The notes beneath the pieces are model-generated. The model had not been told where the DNA came from. It worked only from the letters and a program-made list of their open reading frames with translations, and ran no database searches. From positions 372,001 to 436,000 of the forward strand of contig JACKHZ010000008.1 of the NCBI GenBank assembly GCA_020638735.1: 64,000 nucleotides of DNA, read 5' to 3'. How positions within the stretch are numbered: position 1 is the stretch's first letter; every line of letters starts with the position of its first letter. Below are positions 8,132 through 16,089 of the stretch, piece by piece. Position numbers and translations under genes: made by a program. This stretch comes from Planctomycetota bacterium. Lineage in GTDB: Bacteria > Planctomycetota > UBA1135 > UBA2386.

Positions 8132-9382
8132 TCAGCGATCTTCGGTCGCCGCGGCCGCATCGCGCGCCCGCTGTACGATGCCGTCGAACGCCGCGAGCAC
8201 GGCCGCCGTCGCCGCATCCTCGTCGGTGAGGGCGGCGCCGTGCGCCCACGCGCCCTGCGTGCCCTTCACGGCCATCAACACCCGCACCCGCGACGTCGCC
8301 GGCGACGACCGCTGCCGCGCCCAGGCCCCGGACCGCGCCAGGTCCTGCAGCGTCGACCAGACCAGCCGGTCGGCAGCGGCGCCCTTCCAGTCGCCTTCGG
8401 CCGCGTGCTGCGCGCCGACGAAGTTGCGCCCGGCGTCCGCCGGCATCTCGCCGCCGCCGCGCCACCCGGTGGCGAGCGACCACGACAGGTCGCGCTCCTT
8501 CGCCTCCAGCTTCAGGATCTGCGTGCCCCACGGCCCGTCGTCGCCGGCCGCCGGCTCCACCATCAGCAGCAGATTGACCTCGCTCGCGGCGTCGTGATCG
8601 GCGAGATAACGCGCGCCGCGCGGCTGGTCGACGACGACCCGGAACCACTCGGCCAGCGCCGAGTCCTGGTAGGCGCGGTCCCACGAGTTGTGCTGGACCC
8701 CCTCGTAGAGCGTCAGCACCGGATGCCCGCCGGCCTTCTCCAGCTCCGCGCACAGCATCTTGCTGGCGCGCATCGGCACCACCGGGTCGGCGGTGCCGTG
8801 GAACGCCCACACCGGCTTGTCGCGCAGCCCCTCGACGTTCCACGTGCCGAGCCGGTAGCCGCAGATCGGCGCCACCGCCGCCCAGCGGTCGGCGAGCTGC
8901 GAACCGAACTGCCACGCGCCCGAGCCGCCCTGCGACAGGCCGGTCAGGAACGTGCGCTCCTTGTCGGTGCGGTAGTCCTTCTCGGTCGCCGCCATCACCG
9001 CCAGCAGCAGGTCCTCGTGGTCGCCCCACTGCGTGCTGCCGATCGGCTTCTGCGGGAACGCGACGACGAACGGCCAGCGCTCCGGCTGCTCCCTCAGCGC
9101 GGCGCCTAGGCCGACCTGCGCCTGCTTCTTGCCGTCGCGGCCGCACTCGCCGAGGCCGTTCAAGAACACGATCAGCGGCCAGCGGCGCGCCTCGTCGTCG
9201 TCGTAGCCCGGCGGCAGGTAGACCGCGTAGCGGTAGCCCTCACCGTCGACCTCGACGACGCGGTCGACGAAGACGCCGAGTGCCGAACTCGGCGCCTCGA
9301 CCTCGGGTTGCTGTTGTGCCAACGATGACTCAGCGGAAAGGAACAGCGGGATCAGGGAGAGCGCCCAGGCGAGCCTCGACAT
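8132..9382 (-). CDS. Secreted alpha/beta hydrolase (esterase/peptidase-like)
   Basis: 416 residues beginning with a signal peptide (MSRLAWALSLIPLFLSAESSLAQ). The catalytic domain is the alpha/beta-hydrolase fold seen in PHB-depolymerase/feruloyl-esterase-like and prolyl-oligopeptidase-like enzymes: an LPPGYDDD strand turn, nucleophile elbow GLSQGG, acid in HGTADPVVP and His in GVQHNSWD. About 130 further residues follow that resemble no domain I recognise. The start at 9382 gives the signal peptide and has a TACGCT hexamer 6 nt upstream. It is divergent from the epimerase gene, with only 40 bp between the start codons. Probable role is extracytoplasmic ester hydrolysis. Confidence 0.9.
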   Translation of the reverse strand: MSRLAWALSLIPLFLSAESSLAQQQPEVEAPSSALGVFVDRVVEVDGEGYRYAVYLPPGYDDDEARRWPLIVFLNGLGECGRDGKKQAQVGLGAALREQPERWPFVVAFPQKPIGSTQWGDHEDLLLAVMAATEKDYRTDKERTFLTGLSQGGSGAWQFGSQLADRWAAVAPICGYRLGTWNVEGLRDKPVWAFHGTADPVVPMRASKMLCAELEKAGGHPVLTLYEGVQHNSWDRAYQDSALAEWFRVVVDQPRGARYLADHDAASEVNLLLMVEPAAGDDGPWGTQILKLEAKERDLSWSLATGWRGGGEMPADAGRNFVGAQHAAEGDWKGAAADRLVWSTLQDLARSGAWARQRSSPATSRVRVLMAVKGTQGAWAHGAALTDEDAATAAVLAAFDGIVQRARDAAAATEDR

Positions 9383-9388
9383 GGCCGC

Positions 9389-9394
9389 AGCGTA
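9389..9394 (-). promoter_or_regulatory. -10-like hexamer TACGCT before the esterase start
   Basis: The hexamer ends 6 nt before the ATG at 9382 and lies within the 40-bp divergent gap to the epimerase gene. The rightward gene has its own GATAGCCT-like element in the same gap, so the two promoters must overlap. Confidence 0.4.
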
Positions 9395-9422
9395 GCCGAT
9401 AGCCTGCGCCGCGGGTCTCCGC

Positions 9423-10406
9423 ATGAGCAACACCTACTTCGTCACCGGCGCGCTCGGCTGCATCGGCGCCTGGGTCGTCAAGCACCTCGTCGAGCGCGGC
9501 GACGTGCCCTACGTCTTCGACCTCGACGCCGACCCGCGCCGCATCCGCGACTTGCTCGACGAACAGACGTTCGCCCGCGTGCACTTCGTCGAAGGCGACA
9601 TCACCGACCAGACCGCGGTGACCAAGGCCGTCGACAAGGCGCAGCCGAAGGCGATCGTGCACCTCGCCGGCCTGCAGGTACCGTTCTGCAAGAAGGACCC
9701 GGCGCTGGGCGCCAAGGTCAACGTGCTCGGCACGGTGCACCTGTTCGAGGCGCAGAAGGCGGTGCGCGTGCCGCGGCTGGTCTACGCGTCGAGCGCGGCG
9801 GTGTTCGGCCCCGGCGAGGACGGCGCGGCCGCGCCCGACGAGAACTCGCTGTGCGAGCCGACCACCCACTACGGCGTCTACAAGCGCGCCAACGAGGGCA
9901 CCGCGCGCATCTACTGGCAGGACGACCAGCTGCCGAGCGTCGGCCTGCGGCCGCTGACCGTCTACGGCGTCGGCCGCGACCAGGGCCTGACCAGCGGCCC
10001 GACCACGGCGATGAAGGCGGCGGTGCTCGGCCGGAAGCACACGATCGGCTTCACCGGGTCGACCGACTTCCACTACGTCGCCGACACCGCGGCGGCGTTC
10101 GTGCACTGCGCCGACGCGGCGCCGAAGGGCGGCGACGGCGCGCGCATCTACAACCTGCACGGAGACACCGTCGCGGTGGCCGACATCGTCGCCACGATCG
10201 AACGGCTGCACCCGGCGGCCAAGGGCCTGCTGACGGCAGCCGGCAACGCGCTGCCGATCCCGCCGCAGCTCGACGGCGCGGCGATCGCGCACGATTACCC
10301 GTCCCTGCCGCACACCTCGCTCGACGCCGGCATCGGCGAGACGCTGCGTCGCTTCGGCGAGCTGCACGCAGAGGGCCGCCTCGACACCCGCGACCTGCCG
10401 ACCTGA
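9423..10406 (+). CDS. NAD-dependent epimerase/dehydratase (extended SDR)
   Basis: 327 residues, extended short-chain dehydrogenase fold. The nucleotide-binding motif TGALGCIG lies at residues 8-15. The catalytic Ser is in YASSAAVFG and the YxxxK pair in YGVYKRAN. These are features of nucleotide-sugar epimerases and related enzymes. The substrate-binding C-terminal half (GLRPLTVYGVGRDQG, then TDFHYVADTAAAFVH) matches the uronate-dehydrogenase/UDP-glucose-epimerase group. It leads a rightward run with a TM protein, a macro-domain protein and a small membrane protein, all closely spaced. The substrate is not resolved. Confidence 0.94.
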   Translation: MSNTYFVTGALGCIGAWVVKHLVERGDVPYVFDLDADPRRIRDLLDEQTFARVHFVEGDITDQTAVTKAVDKAQPKAIVHLAGLQVPFCKKDPALGAKVNVLGTVHLFEAQKAVRVPRLVYASSAAVFGPGEDGAAAPDENSLCEPTTHYGVYKRANEGTARIYWQDDQLPSVGLRPLTVYGVGRDQGLTSGPTTAMKAAVLGRKHTIGFTGSTDFHYVADTAAAFVHCADAAPKGGDGARIYNLHGDTVAVADIVATIERLHPAAKGLLTAAGNALPIPPQLDGAAIAHDYPSLPHTSLDAGIGETLRRFGELHAEGRLDTRDLPT

Positions 10407-10414
10407 GCCAAGCA

Positions 10415-10972
10415 ATGAGCGATTCCCTGCCCAACCTTCCCGAACAGGACTACGGACGCTCCCCCCGCAGCGGCATGAACCTGCTCCCGATCCTGATCGT
10501 GCTCGCCGTGCTGGCGACCATCGGCGTGGTCGTGCTCCGCTCGACCGGCCGCGGCGCCCCAGACGTGCCGGCCGACGAACAGCTGACGCTCGAGGACGCG
10601 CGCGCCGGCCAGGAGCTGCACGCCGACCTGCTGTCCGCCTACCGCGACCTGGACGCGCGGTTCCGCGAGCCGCTGCTGTGGGCGGCGACGAGCGAGCGGC
10701 CGCTGGCCGCCGTCGCCGTGCCGACCGCCGAGTGGGAACGCACGTCGCCGGACGACCGTCGCCTGCTGCGCGCGATGGCGGCTTGGAGCGTGCGCCGCGT
10801 CGCCTCCGACCCGCTGCGCTACGCCGGCATCGACCGCGCGGCGCCGGAAGCGGCGCGCGTGCGCGAGCGCGCCAAGGCGCTGCCGTCCGATGCCTGGGCG
10901 ATCGTCACCGGGCCGGTGAGCGCCGATGGACGCGAGCTCGAGGTCGACCGCGTGCTGGTGCGCGGCAGGTGA
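10415..10972 (+). CDS. Hypothetical single-pass membrane protein
   Basis: 185 residues with a short cytoplasmic lead, one hydrophobic segment near residues 22-43 (LLPILIVLAVLATIGVVVL), then a charged, mostly helical soluble domain. I do not recognise the soluble domain. The ATG at 10415 follows the epimerase stop by 8 nt and the stop is 3 nt before the macro-domain gene, so it sits in a tight operon. The high proportion of Ala, Arg and Asp matches neighbouring genes, so it is likely native and translated. Confidence 0.78.
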   Translation: MSDSLPNLPEQDYGRSPRSGMNLLPILIVLAVLATIGVVVLRSTGRGAPDVPADEQLTLEDARAGQELHADLLSAYRDLDARFREPLLWAATSERPLAAVAVPTAEWERTSPDDRRLLRAMAAWSVRRVASDPLRYAGIDRAAPEAARVRERAKALPSDAWAIVTGPVSADGRELEVDRVLVRGR

Positions 10973-10975
10973 CGG

Positions 10976-11458
10976 ATGACGCTGACCGTCGTCGAGGGTG
11001 ACCTGCTCGACCAGCCGGTCGAAGTCATCGTCAACGCCTGGAACCGCAACGTCTTCCCGTGGTGGCTGCTGCTGCCGCAGGGCGTCTCCGGCGCGATCCG
11101 CCGGCGCGCCGGCACGGCGCCGTTCCGCGAGCTGCGGCGGTTCGGCTGGATCCCGCTCGGCGGCGCGGTGCGCACCGGCGCCGGCCGGTTGCCGTTCCAC
11201 GCGATCGTGCACGTCGCCGGCATCGACCTCATGTGGCGCAGCTCCGAGCGTGCGGTCCGCGGCTCGGCGCAGAGCGCGATGGCGAACGCGATCGCACACG
11301 GCGACCGCTCGATCGCCTTCCCGCTGATCGGCGCCGGCACCGGCGGACGGCGACGCGACCTGGCGCAACGGTGGCTGTGCGAGGAGCTGGCGACGATCCC
11401 GTTCGACGGCGAAGTGCGGGTCGTGATCTGGCCGGAGCGCAAGGCGGGCGGCGCATGA
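10976..11458 (+). CDS. Macro-domain protein
   Basis: 160 residues forming one macro domain, the fold that binds or hydrolyses ADP-ribose derivatives. The N-terminal landmark VVEGDLLDQPVEVIVNAWN matches the macro-domain opening, where the Asp contacts adenine and the Asn faces the distal ribose. The later Gly-rich PLIGAGTGG is the phosphate-binding loop. The middle VSGAIRRRAG corresponds to the usual GVAxAI loop. It overlaps the next gene by 4 bases (ATGA). Likely role is removal or sensing of ADP-ribose or O-acetyl-ADP-ribose; the target is unknown. Confidence 0.83.
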   Translation: MTLTVVEGDLLDQPVEVIVNAWNRNVFPWWLLLPQGVSGAIRRRAGTAPFRELRRFGWIPLGGAVRTGAGRLPFHAIVHVAGIDLMWRSSERAVRGSAQSAMANAIAHGDRSIAFPLIGAGTGGRRRDLAQRWLCEELATIPFDGEVRVVIWPERKAGGA

Positions 11459-11706
11459 ACGTGCAGGACGACTGGCTGCGGCGTTCGCGCGGCGTGCTGG
11501 TCGGCGGCGGGCTCGGCCTGGGCTGCGCCGTGCTGCTGCACGAGGCCGACACCTACGCTCCCGCCGCGGCCGGCGCCGGCGTCGCGCTCGGCGTGTCGTG
11601 CGAGGCGGTGCACCGCAGCATTTGGTGGAGCGCGATCACCGCGCTGCTGGCGGCGGCGGCGACGCTGCTCGCCGAGTGGCTGACGGTCGAGCGCGCCCGT
11701 TCCTGA
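11455..11706 (+). CDS. Small hypothetical membrane protein
   Basis: 83 residues with two hydrophobic stretches (GVLVGGGLGLGCAVLLHE and WWSAITALLAAAATLLAEW). The start overlaps the macro-domain stop (ATGA), suggesting coupled translation. Just past its stop, another frame encodes a hydrophobic segment (GGVISTAASLLVGAWLGFG, ending about 11800) with no clear start codon. Either a short unannotated membrane peptide follows, or this gene once continued and has suffered a frameshift near 11700. No family recognised. Confidence 0.62.
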   Translation: MNVQDDWLRRSRGVLVGGGLGLGCAVLLHEADTYAPAAAGAGVALGVSCEAVHRSIWWSAITALLAAAATLLAEWLTVERARS

Positions 11707-11821
11707 GATTCTGGGCCGAGATCCTCTACGTCGGCGAGGGCGGCGTGATCTCCACCGCGGCGTCGCTGCTCGTCGGCGCCTGGCTTGGCTTCGGGCCGAA
11801 GCGCCGCCGAACGGTGCGGAC

Positions 11822-12358
11822 TCAGACGCGCGGCGACGGCTCAGCCGGTGACGACGGCGAGGGCGACGGCGGCGGATCGAACGGCGCGCGCGCCGTGTAG
11901 CCGTCGCTCGGCCAGTGCAGCAACCCGAACAGCAGCCTGGTGTCGGCGTGCACCCGCCAGCCGTGCGGCGTCAACACGTCGCTGCGGGTCGTGCGGTAGA
12001 GACCCCAGATCCACGACGACTCCTGTTCGCGCTCGTAGAGCTGCTGGTCGGCGTCGTAGTGGAGCACCTCGGCGCCGGCGACGCAGAACAACGGCCCGTA
12101 GCAGTCGACCTCCGAGTAGGTCGTGCCGGCCGGGAACCCGACACCGTCGGTGATCTCGTAGAGGCGGCCGTGCAGGTTCAGCAGCGGCAACCAGCGGACC
12201 TGGCCGAGCGCGTGCGTCTCGTCGTCCGCCGGCAGCGCCCGCCGGGCCTGCTCCAGCGCGGCGACGTCGGGGGCGGCGTCCTGACGGTCGGGGAATTGGT
12301 GGTTGGTGGCGCAGGCGCCGAGGCAGACGAACAGGACCGACGACGGCAGGAGCTTCAT
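11822..12358 (-). CDS. Hypothetical lipoprotein
   Basis: 178 residues. The start at 12358 gives a lipoprotein signal (MKLLPSSVLFVCLGAC) with lipobox LGAC and Cys near residue 16. The mature part contains aromatic, strand-like segments (NLHGRLYEITDGVGFPAG and LYEREQESSWIWGLYR), then a Pro/Ser-rich tail. I do not recognise a family. It is transcribed alone, converging on the small membrane protein gene and lying downstream of the deleted secreted-protein pseudogene. Confidence 0.75.
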   Translation of the reverse strand: MKLLPSSVLFVCLGACATNHQFPDRQDAAPDVAALEQARRALPADDETHALGQVRWLPLLNLHGRLYEITDGVGFPAGTTYSEVDCYGPLFCVAGAEVLHYDADQQLYEREQESSWIWGLYRTTRSDVLTPHGWRVHADTRLLFGLLHWPSDGYTARAPFDPPPSPSPSSPAEPSPRV

Positions 12359-12436
12359 GGTGATTCGGGCGCGCCCAGCGCCGGACACGCTGTGGTGTTG
12401 CCGGTGCAAGGGCCGCTCCTCTCATCTCATCGCTTC

Positions 12437-12729
12437 TCAGCGACCGACGACGCCGTGCAGGGCGTTGGAGAACACCAGGCCGCCGGGGTTGTAACCGAGC
12501 ACCAGCACGCCGCCCTGCAGGTAGAACTCGAAGCCGAGGAATTGCGGGCACTGGTGCCGGGCACCCCGCCCACCATCACCACGCGGTCCCGCGCGATGTC
12601 GTAGACCATTGGCGCATCCCAACGCGGCGACGGGATTGGCGTAGAGTCGAACGGTCGCCACATCGCCTGCTGAGCGGCGACGCCCGAGCAGAGCACGGCG
12701 AGGGCAGCCGCTGAGAGGATGTTGCGCAT
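12437..12729 (-). pseudogene. Remnant of a secreted Kelch-like protein with internal deletion
   Basis: Two pieces of one typical exported protein lie next to each other in different frames. The N-terminal piece starts at ATG 12729 with a signal peptide (MRNILSAAALAVLCSGVAAQ) and the opening of a Kelch-like repeat (MVYDIARDRVVMVGG). The C-terminal piece, ending at TGA 12437, reads QFLGFEFYLQGGVLVLG and then FSNALHGVVGR, the usual end of this protein class. The junction is near 12550. The several hundred residues normally between them are missing, so this looks like a deletion plus a frameshift, not a single sequencing error. Confidence 0.68.
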
Positions 12730-12808
12730 GATGGTGGCTCGCTGGTTCCCGGGCAGGACGACAGCGGAACGATACCACGGGCGCCGTTCGCGCTACCATG
12801 CCGCGGCC

Positions 12809-14383
12809 ATGGCGTCGCCCCAGACCGCTCCCCAGCCCATCTCCCAGCTCGCCGTCGTCGTGCACCCGGCCGACAACGTCGCCGTCGTCAAGCACGGCGT
12901 GACCGCCGGCGAACGCGCCGTGCTCGCGTCCGGCGAGGTGCTGACGATCACCGGCGACGTGACGCCGGGCCACCGCTTCGCGCTGCGCGCGATCGCCGAC
13001 GGCGAGCAGGTGCTGCAGTACGGCCAGCCGATCGGCCGCTCGCGCGGCGTCGCCGCCGGCGAGCCGATCACTGCCGACAACCTGGCCAACGACACGGTCT
13101 GCGTGCGCGAGCTGCCTGCCGACCTCGGCAACCCGCCCACCGCGCTGCTGCCCGAGGCCGAGCGCAGGACGTTCCGCGGCTTCGTGCGCGACAACGGCAA
13201 GGTCGGCACGCGCAACTTCGTGCTGATCGTGCCGACCAGCATGTGCGCCAGCCACGAGGCGCAGCAGATCTCGACGCTCGCCGAGTTCACCCGCTACACG
13301 CGCGACAGGTTCCCCAACCTCGACGGCGTGGTCGCGCTGCCGCACAACAAGGGCTGCGGCTGCAGCGACGGCAGCAACCTCGAGGTGATGCTGCGCACGC
13401 TCGCCAACTACGCCGACCATGCCAACGTCGGCGCGGTGCTGTTCATGGATCTCGGCTGCGAGAAGACCAACCTGACGCTGCTCGACAAGCACCTGAAGCG
13501 GCGCGGCGGCATGACCACCGACAAGCCGGTGGCGTGGCTCGGCATCCAGGACGTCGGCGGCACGCAGGCGGCGATCGAGAAGGGCCTCATGCTGATCGAC
13601 GGCATGCTCGCCGAGGCCAACCGCGCCGAGCGCACCGAGGTCTCGGCCGAACACCTCGTGCTCGGCGTCAAGTGCGGCGGCTCCGACGGCTTCTCCGGGC
13701 TGTCCGCCAACCCGGCGCTCGGCCACTGCGCGGACCTGCTGATCCGGAACGGCGGCACCGTGCTGATCACCGAGGTGCCGGAGTTCTGCGGCGGCGAGCA
13801 CCTGTTCGCACAGCGCGCCAAGGACCTGCAGACGGCGCAGCAGGTGTTCGAGTACGTCGACTGGTACAAGGACTACGCCGCCAAGTTCGGCACCAGGCTC
13901 GACGACAACCCGAGCCCCGGCAACATCAAGGGCGGCCTGCTCAACATCACCATCAAGTCGCTCGGCGCGATGGCCAAGGCCGGCACCACGCGCGTCGAGG
14001 GCTGCACGCCGTACAGCCAGCCGCCCGCCGGCCGCGGGCTGTGGCTGATGCAGGGCCCCGGCTACGACCAGGAGTCGACGCCGGGCCTGGTCGGCGCCGG
14101 CGCGCAGATCGTGGTGTTCACCACCGGCCGCGGCACTACGATCGGCAACGCGATCGCGCCGGTGCTCAAGCTGGCGTCCAACACGCCGGTGTTCGAACGC
14201 CTCAGCCGCGACCTCGACGTCAACGCCGGCACGATCATCGACGGCACCGAGACGATCGAGCAGGTCGGCCAACGGCTGTTCGAGCACGTGCTGCGCTGCG
14301 CCAGCGGCACGGTGCTGGCGCGCGCCGAGGAGCACAAGCACCGCGAGTTCCAGTTCTGGGCCGAGCAGTCGGTGTCGCTGTAG
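12809..14383 (+). CDS. Altronate dehydratase (UxaA family)
   Basis: 524 residues, about the full family length. An N-terminal SAF domain (residues about 12-105, VVHPADNVAVVKHG and later GEPITADNLA) is followed by the UxaA catalytic region. The middle carries FRGFVRDNGKVGTRN and the Cys-containing HNKGCGCSDG and GVKCGGSDGFSG motifs, probably binding iron. The C-terminus has VFTTGRGTTIGN, also typical. The enzyme dehydrates D-altronate (or the galactarate relative) to 2-keto-3-deoxygluconate. The ATG at 12809 is chosen because homologues begin near here; a TACCAT hexamer lies 9 nt upstream. No hexuronate-pathway partners are adjacent. Confidence 0.94.
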   Translation: MASPQTAPQPISQLAVVVHPADNVAVVKHGVTAGERAVLASGEVLTITGDVTPGHRFALRAIADGEQVLQYGQPIGRSRGVAAGEPITADNLANDTVCVRELPADLGNPPTALLPEAERRTFRGFVRDNGKVGTRNFVLIVPTSMCASHEAQQISTLAEFTRYTRDRFPNLDGVVALPHNKGCGCSDGSNLEVMLRTLANYADHANVGAVLFMDLGCEKTNLTLLDKHLKRRGGMTTDKPVAWLGIQDVGGTQAAIEKGLMLIDGMLAEANRAERTEVSAEHLVLGVKCGGSDGFSGLSANPALGHCADLLIRNGGTVLITEVPEFCGGEHLFAQRAKDLQTAQQVFEYVDWYKDYAAKFGTRLDDNPSPGNIKGGLLNITIKSLGAMAKAGTTRVEGCTPYSQPPAGRGLWLMQGPGYDQESTPGLVGAGAQIVVFTTGRGTTIGNAIAPVLKLASNTPVFERLSRDLDVNAGTIIDGTETIEQVGQRLFEHVLRCASGTVLARAEEHKHREFQFWAEQSVSL

Positions 14384-14387
14384 CGCG

Positions 14388-14801
14388 CTAACCGGGCACT
14401 CGATCACGCACCGCCCGCACGAAGCCGAGCAGATCGTCGAGGTCGCGCTCGACGATGCGGCGCAGGATCGCCAGATCGACCTGCAGATACCGGTGCACGA
14501 CGACGTTGCGGAACGAGACCATGCGGCGACAGGTGTTGCCCTGCGTCTCGCTGATCCAGCCGGCACCGACCAGCCGGTCGAAGACCTGGCGATGATCGGC
14601 GGGCTCGCCGAGATTGTGCTCGGCCGCGAGCGCGTAGGCGACGTCGAGCATCGCCTGAATGGCGATCTGCAGCGTGTGCTCGACGAACCGCTCCTGGACC
14701 TTGTCGGTGGCGAGGCGATCGAGCTCACCCAGCTGCCGCAGCTCCGCAACGCAATCGGTGATGAAGGCGAGCCGCTTCTGCACCAGGTGCGCGATGCTCA
14801 T
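14388..14801 (-). CDS. hepT: HepT-type toxin (DUF86)
   Basis: 137 residues, all-helical HEPN-fold ribonuclease toxin of the MntA-HepT type II system. The catalytic R-x4-H-x-Y motif is intact as RNVVVHRY near residue 100. The ATG at 14801 overlaps the stop of the upstream antitoxin gene (ATGA), as is common for this pair. The predicted toxin is held inactive by AMP-ylation of the motif tyrosine by the partner. The gene ends 4 bp from the altronate dehydratase gene on the other strand. Confidence 0.92.
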   Translation of the reverse strand: MSIAHLVQKRLAFITDCVAELRQLGELDRLATDKVQERFVEHTLQIAIQAMLDVAYALAAEHNLGEPADHRQVFDRLVGAGWISETQGNTCRRMVSFRNVVVHRYLQVDLAILRRIVERDLDDLLGFVRAVRDRVPG

Positions 14802-15208
14802 GCCTTCTCCAGCACCCGCCGGCGGTAGTCGCGCAGGAACGGCTCCAGGTCGTCGTAGGCGTGGTGTTGCCGCACTTCGAACTCGATGCGCGCGTCGTGG
14901 CCACCGTCGAGCAACAACACGTGGTCGACCAGCACGTGATGGCACAGGTCCGGCGAAGCGCCGTCGAGCGGCACGAGATCGACCGGGCGCTGCAGCAGCT
15001 GTGACAGTTGCTGCTGCATCTCCGCCAGCCGGTCGAGATCTGCTAGCTCCGGTCCGCGGCGGCGACCCAACACGACCGCGACATCGACGTCGCTGTCGTG
15101 GCGTTCTTGGCCGCGCGCCACGCTGCCGAACAGGTATGCCGCGACCAGCCCTGCACCATTGGCCGCGAACCAGCGGCGCAGCGGGTCGGTGATCGAGTCG
15201 CGCAACAT
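14798..15208 (-). CDS. mntA: MntA-type antitoxin (minimal nucleotidyltransferase)
   Basis: 136 residues, minimal nucleotidyltransferase. The signature GS-x10-D-x-D is present exactly: GS near residue 28, then VARGQERHDS, then DVD. In characterised MntA-HepT systems this enzyme modifies the HepT active-site tyrosine with AMP. The ATG at 15208 sits 7 nt after a TACACT hexamer. It is the first gene of the two-gene module, overlapping hepT by 4 bases. Confidence 0.92.
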   Translation of the reverse strand: MLRDSITDPLRRWFAANGAGLVAAYLFGSVARGQERHDSDVDVAVVLGRRRGPELADLDRLAEMQQQLSQLLQRPVDLVPLDGASPDLCHHVLVDHVLLLDGGHDARIEFEVRQHHAYDDLEPFLRDYRRRVLEKA

Positions 15209-15215
15209 CCGCGGC

Positions 15216-15221
15216 AGTGTA
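15216..15221 (-). promoter_or_regulatory. -10-like hexamer TACACT before mntA
   Basis: The hexamer ends 7 nt before the mntA ATG at 15208, consistent with a leaderless toxin-antitoxin transcript. No clear -35 box is visible. Confidence 0.4.
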
Positions 15222-15257
15222 TGGCCGAGCGCCCCGGGCCGGAAGCGCCGCGCCGGT

Positions 15258-16046
15258 TCAGTCGTCGCGCTCGCCGCGCCGCCACGGCTGGCCGGGCTGG
15301 TCGCGTTCGGCCTGTTCGCCGATCTCCAGATCCGCCACCTCGCGCAGCGTCGGATCGCCTTCGAGCACATGGCCGAACGGCACCATCCGGGCCGACTCGA
15401 CGTCGTCGTCGCCGTGATCGGCGCCGCACAGCACCTGCCAGTCGCCGTCGTCGTCGCGGCAGACGAAGCGCGCCGGCTCCTTCGCATCGAACACGTGGCT
15501 GCAGACGATCGTGCGCTGCTGCTCGAGCGGCGCGTCGGGGCCGCCTTCGGCGACCAGGTCCGGGTGGTGGCCCGGCTCGCACTCACACGCGTAGAGCGCG
15601 CGCTGCCAGCCGCGGAAGTCGTCCGGCGCGTCGTCGTCGCACGGGTACTTGCCGTCGGTCGTCGGCCACACCAGCTGCAGCACCTCGAAGTCGTCGCTGC
15701 CGGTGAACCAGCAGGTCGCGCCGAAGTAGTCCTGGTGGTAGTCGCGCTGCACCGGCACGAACTCGACCTCGTGCCCTTCGAGGAAGCCTTCGTAGCGCTG
15801 GCCGGGCTCGAAGCGCTCGCCGTTCTTCACCCGGTCGTGGTACTCGTTGACGATCCAGTGCGTCAGTTCGTCCTCGAGGCCGTAGACGACCACCTCGGGC
15901 GCCTTGCAGGTGTGCTGGATGCCGACCGAGTAGCCGAACGGCGCCCAGCCGTCGCCGTCGTCGATCAACACCACGTGGCAGCCGTATTCCTCGACGTCCG
16001 CGAGCAGCTGCCGCTCGGCGTCGTCCTGTGGTTCGGGTCGGTTCAT
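15258..16046 (-). CDS. DUF4262 protein with an added C-terminal domain
   Basis: 262 residues. The N-terminal half matches DUF4262 (EEYGCHVVLIDDGDGWAPFGYSVGI, with later WPTTDGKYPCDDDAP). The C-terminal half (CSHVFDAKEPARFVCRDDDG then DWQVLCG) resembles a second small domain that often follows such proteins. The function is unknown; related families are sometimes immunity or stress proteins. Two starts are possible: ATG 16046 and GTG 16058, four codons apart. The hexamer TATCGT at 16057-16062 overlaps the upstream GTG, favouring 16046. Confidence 0.86.
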   Translation of the reverse strand: MNRPEPQDDAERQLLADVEEYGCHVVLIDDGDGWAPFGYSVGIQHTCKAPEVVVYGLEDELTHWIVNEYHDRVKNGERFEPGQRYEGFLEGHEVEFVPVQRDYHQDYFGATCWFTGSDDFEVLQLVWPTTDGKYPCDDDAPDDFRGWQRALYACECEPGHHPDLVAEGGPDAPLEQQRTIVCSHVFDAKEPARFVCRDDDGDWQVLCGADHGDDDVESARMVPFGHVLEGDPTLREVADLEIGEQAERDQPGQPWRRGERDD

Positions 16047-16089
16047 TCGGCCGAACACGATACCGAGCCGGTGGCCGGCGCGCGCGGGG

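Noticed and set aside
11700..11900. Short open frame after the small membrane protein (LRFWAEILYVGEGG onward)
   Set aside because: It has a plausible hydrophobic segment but no ATG, GTG or TTG at a sensible position, and it runs into the convergent lipoprotein gene. Mentioned with its neighbour only.
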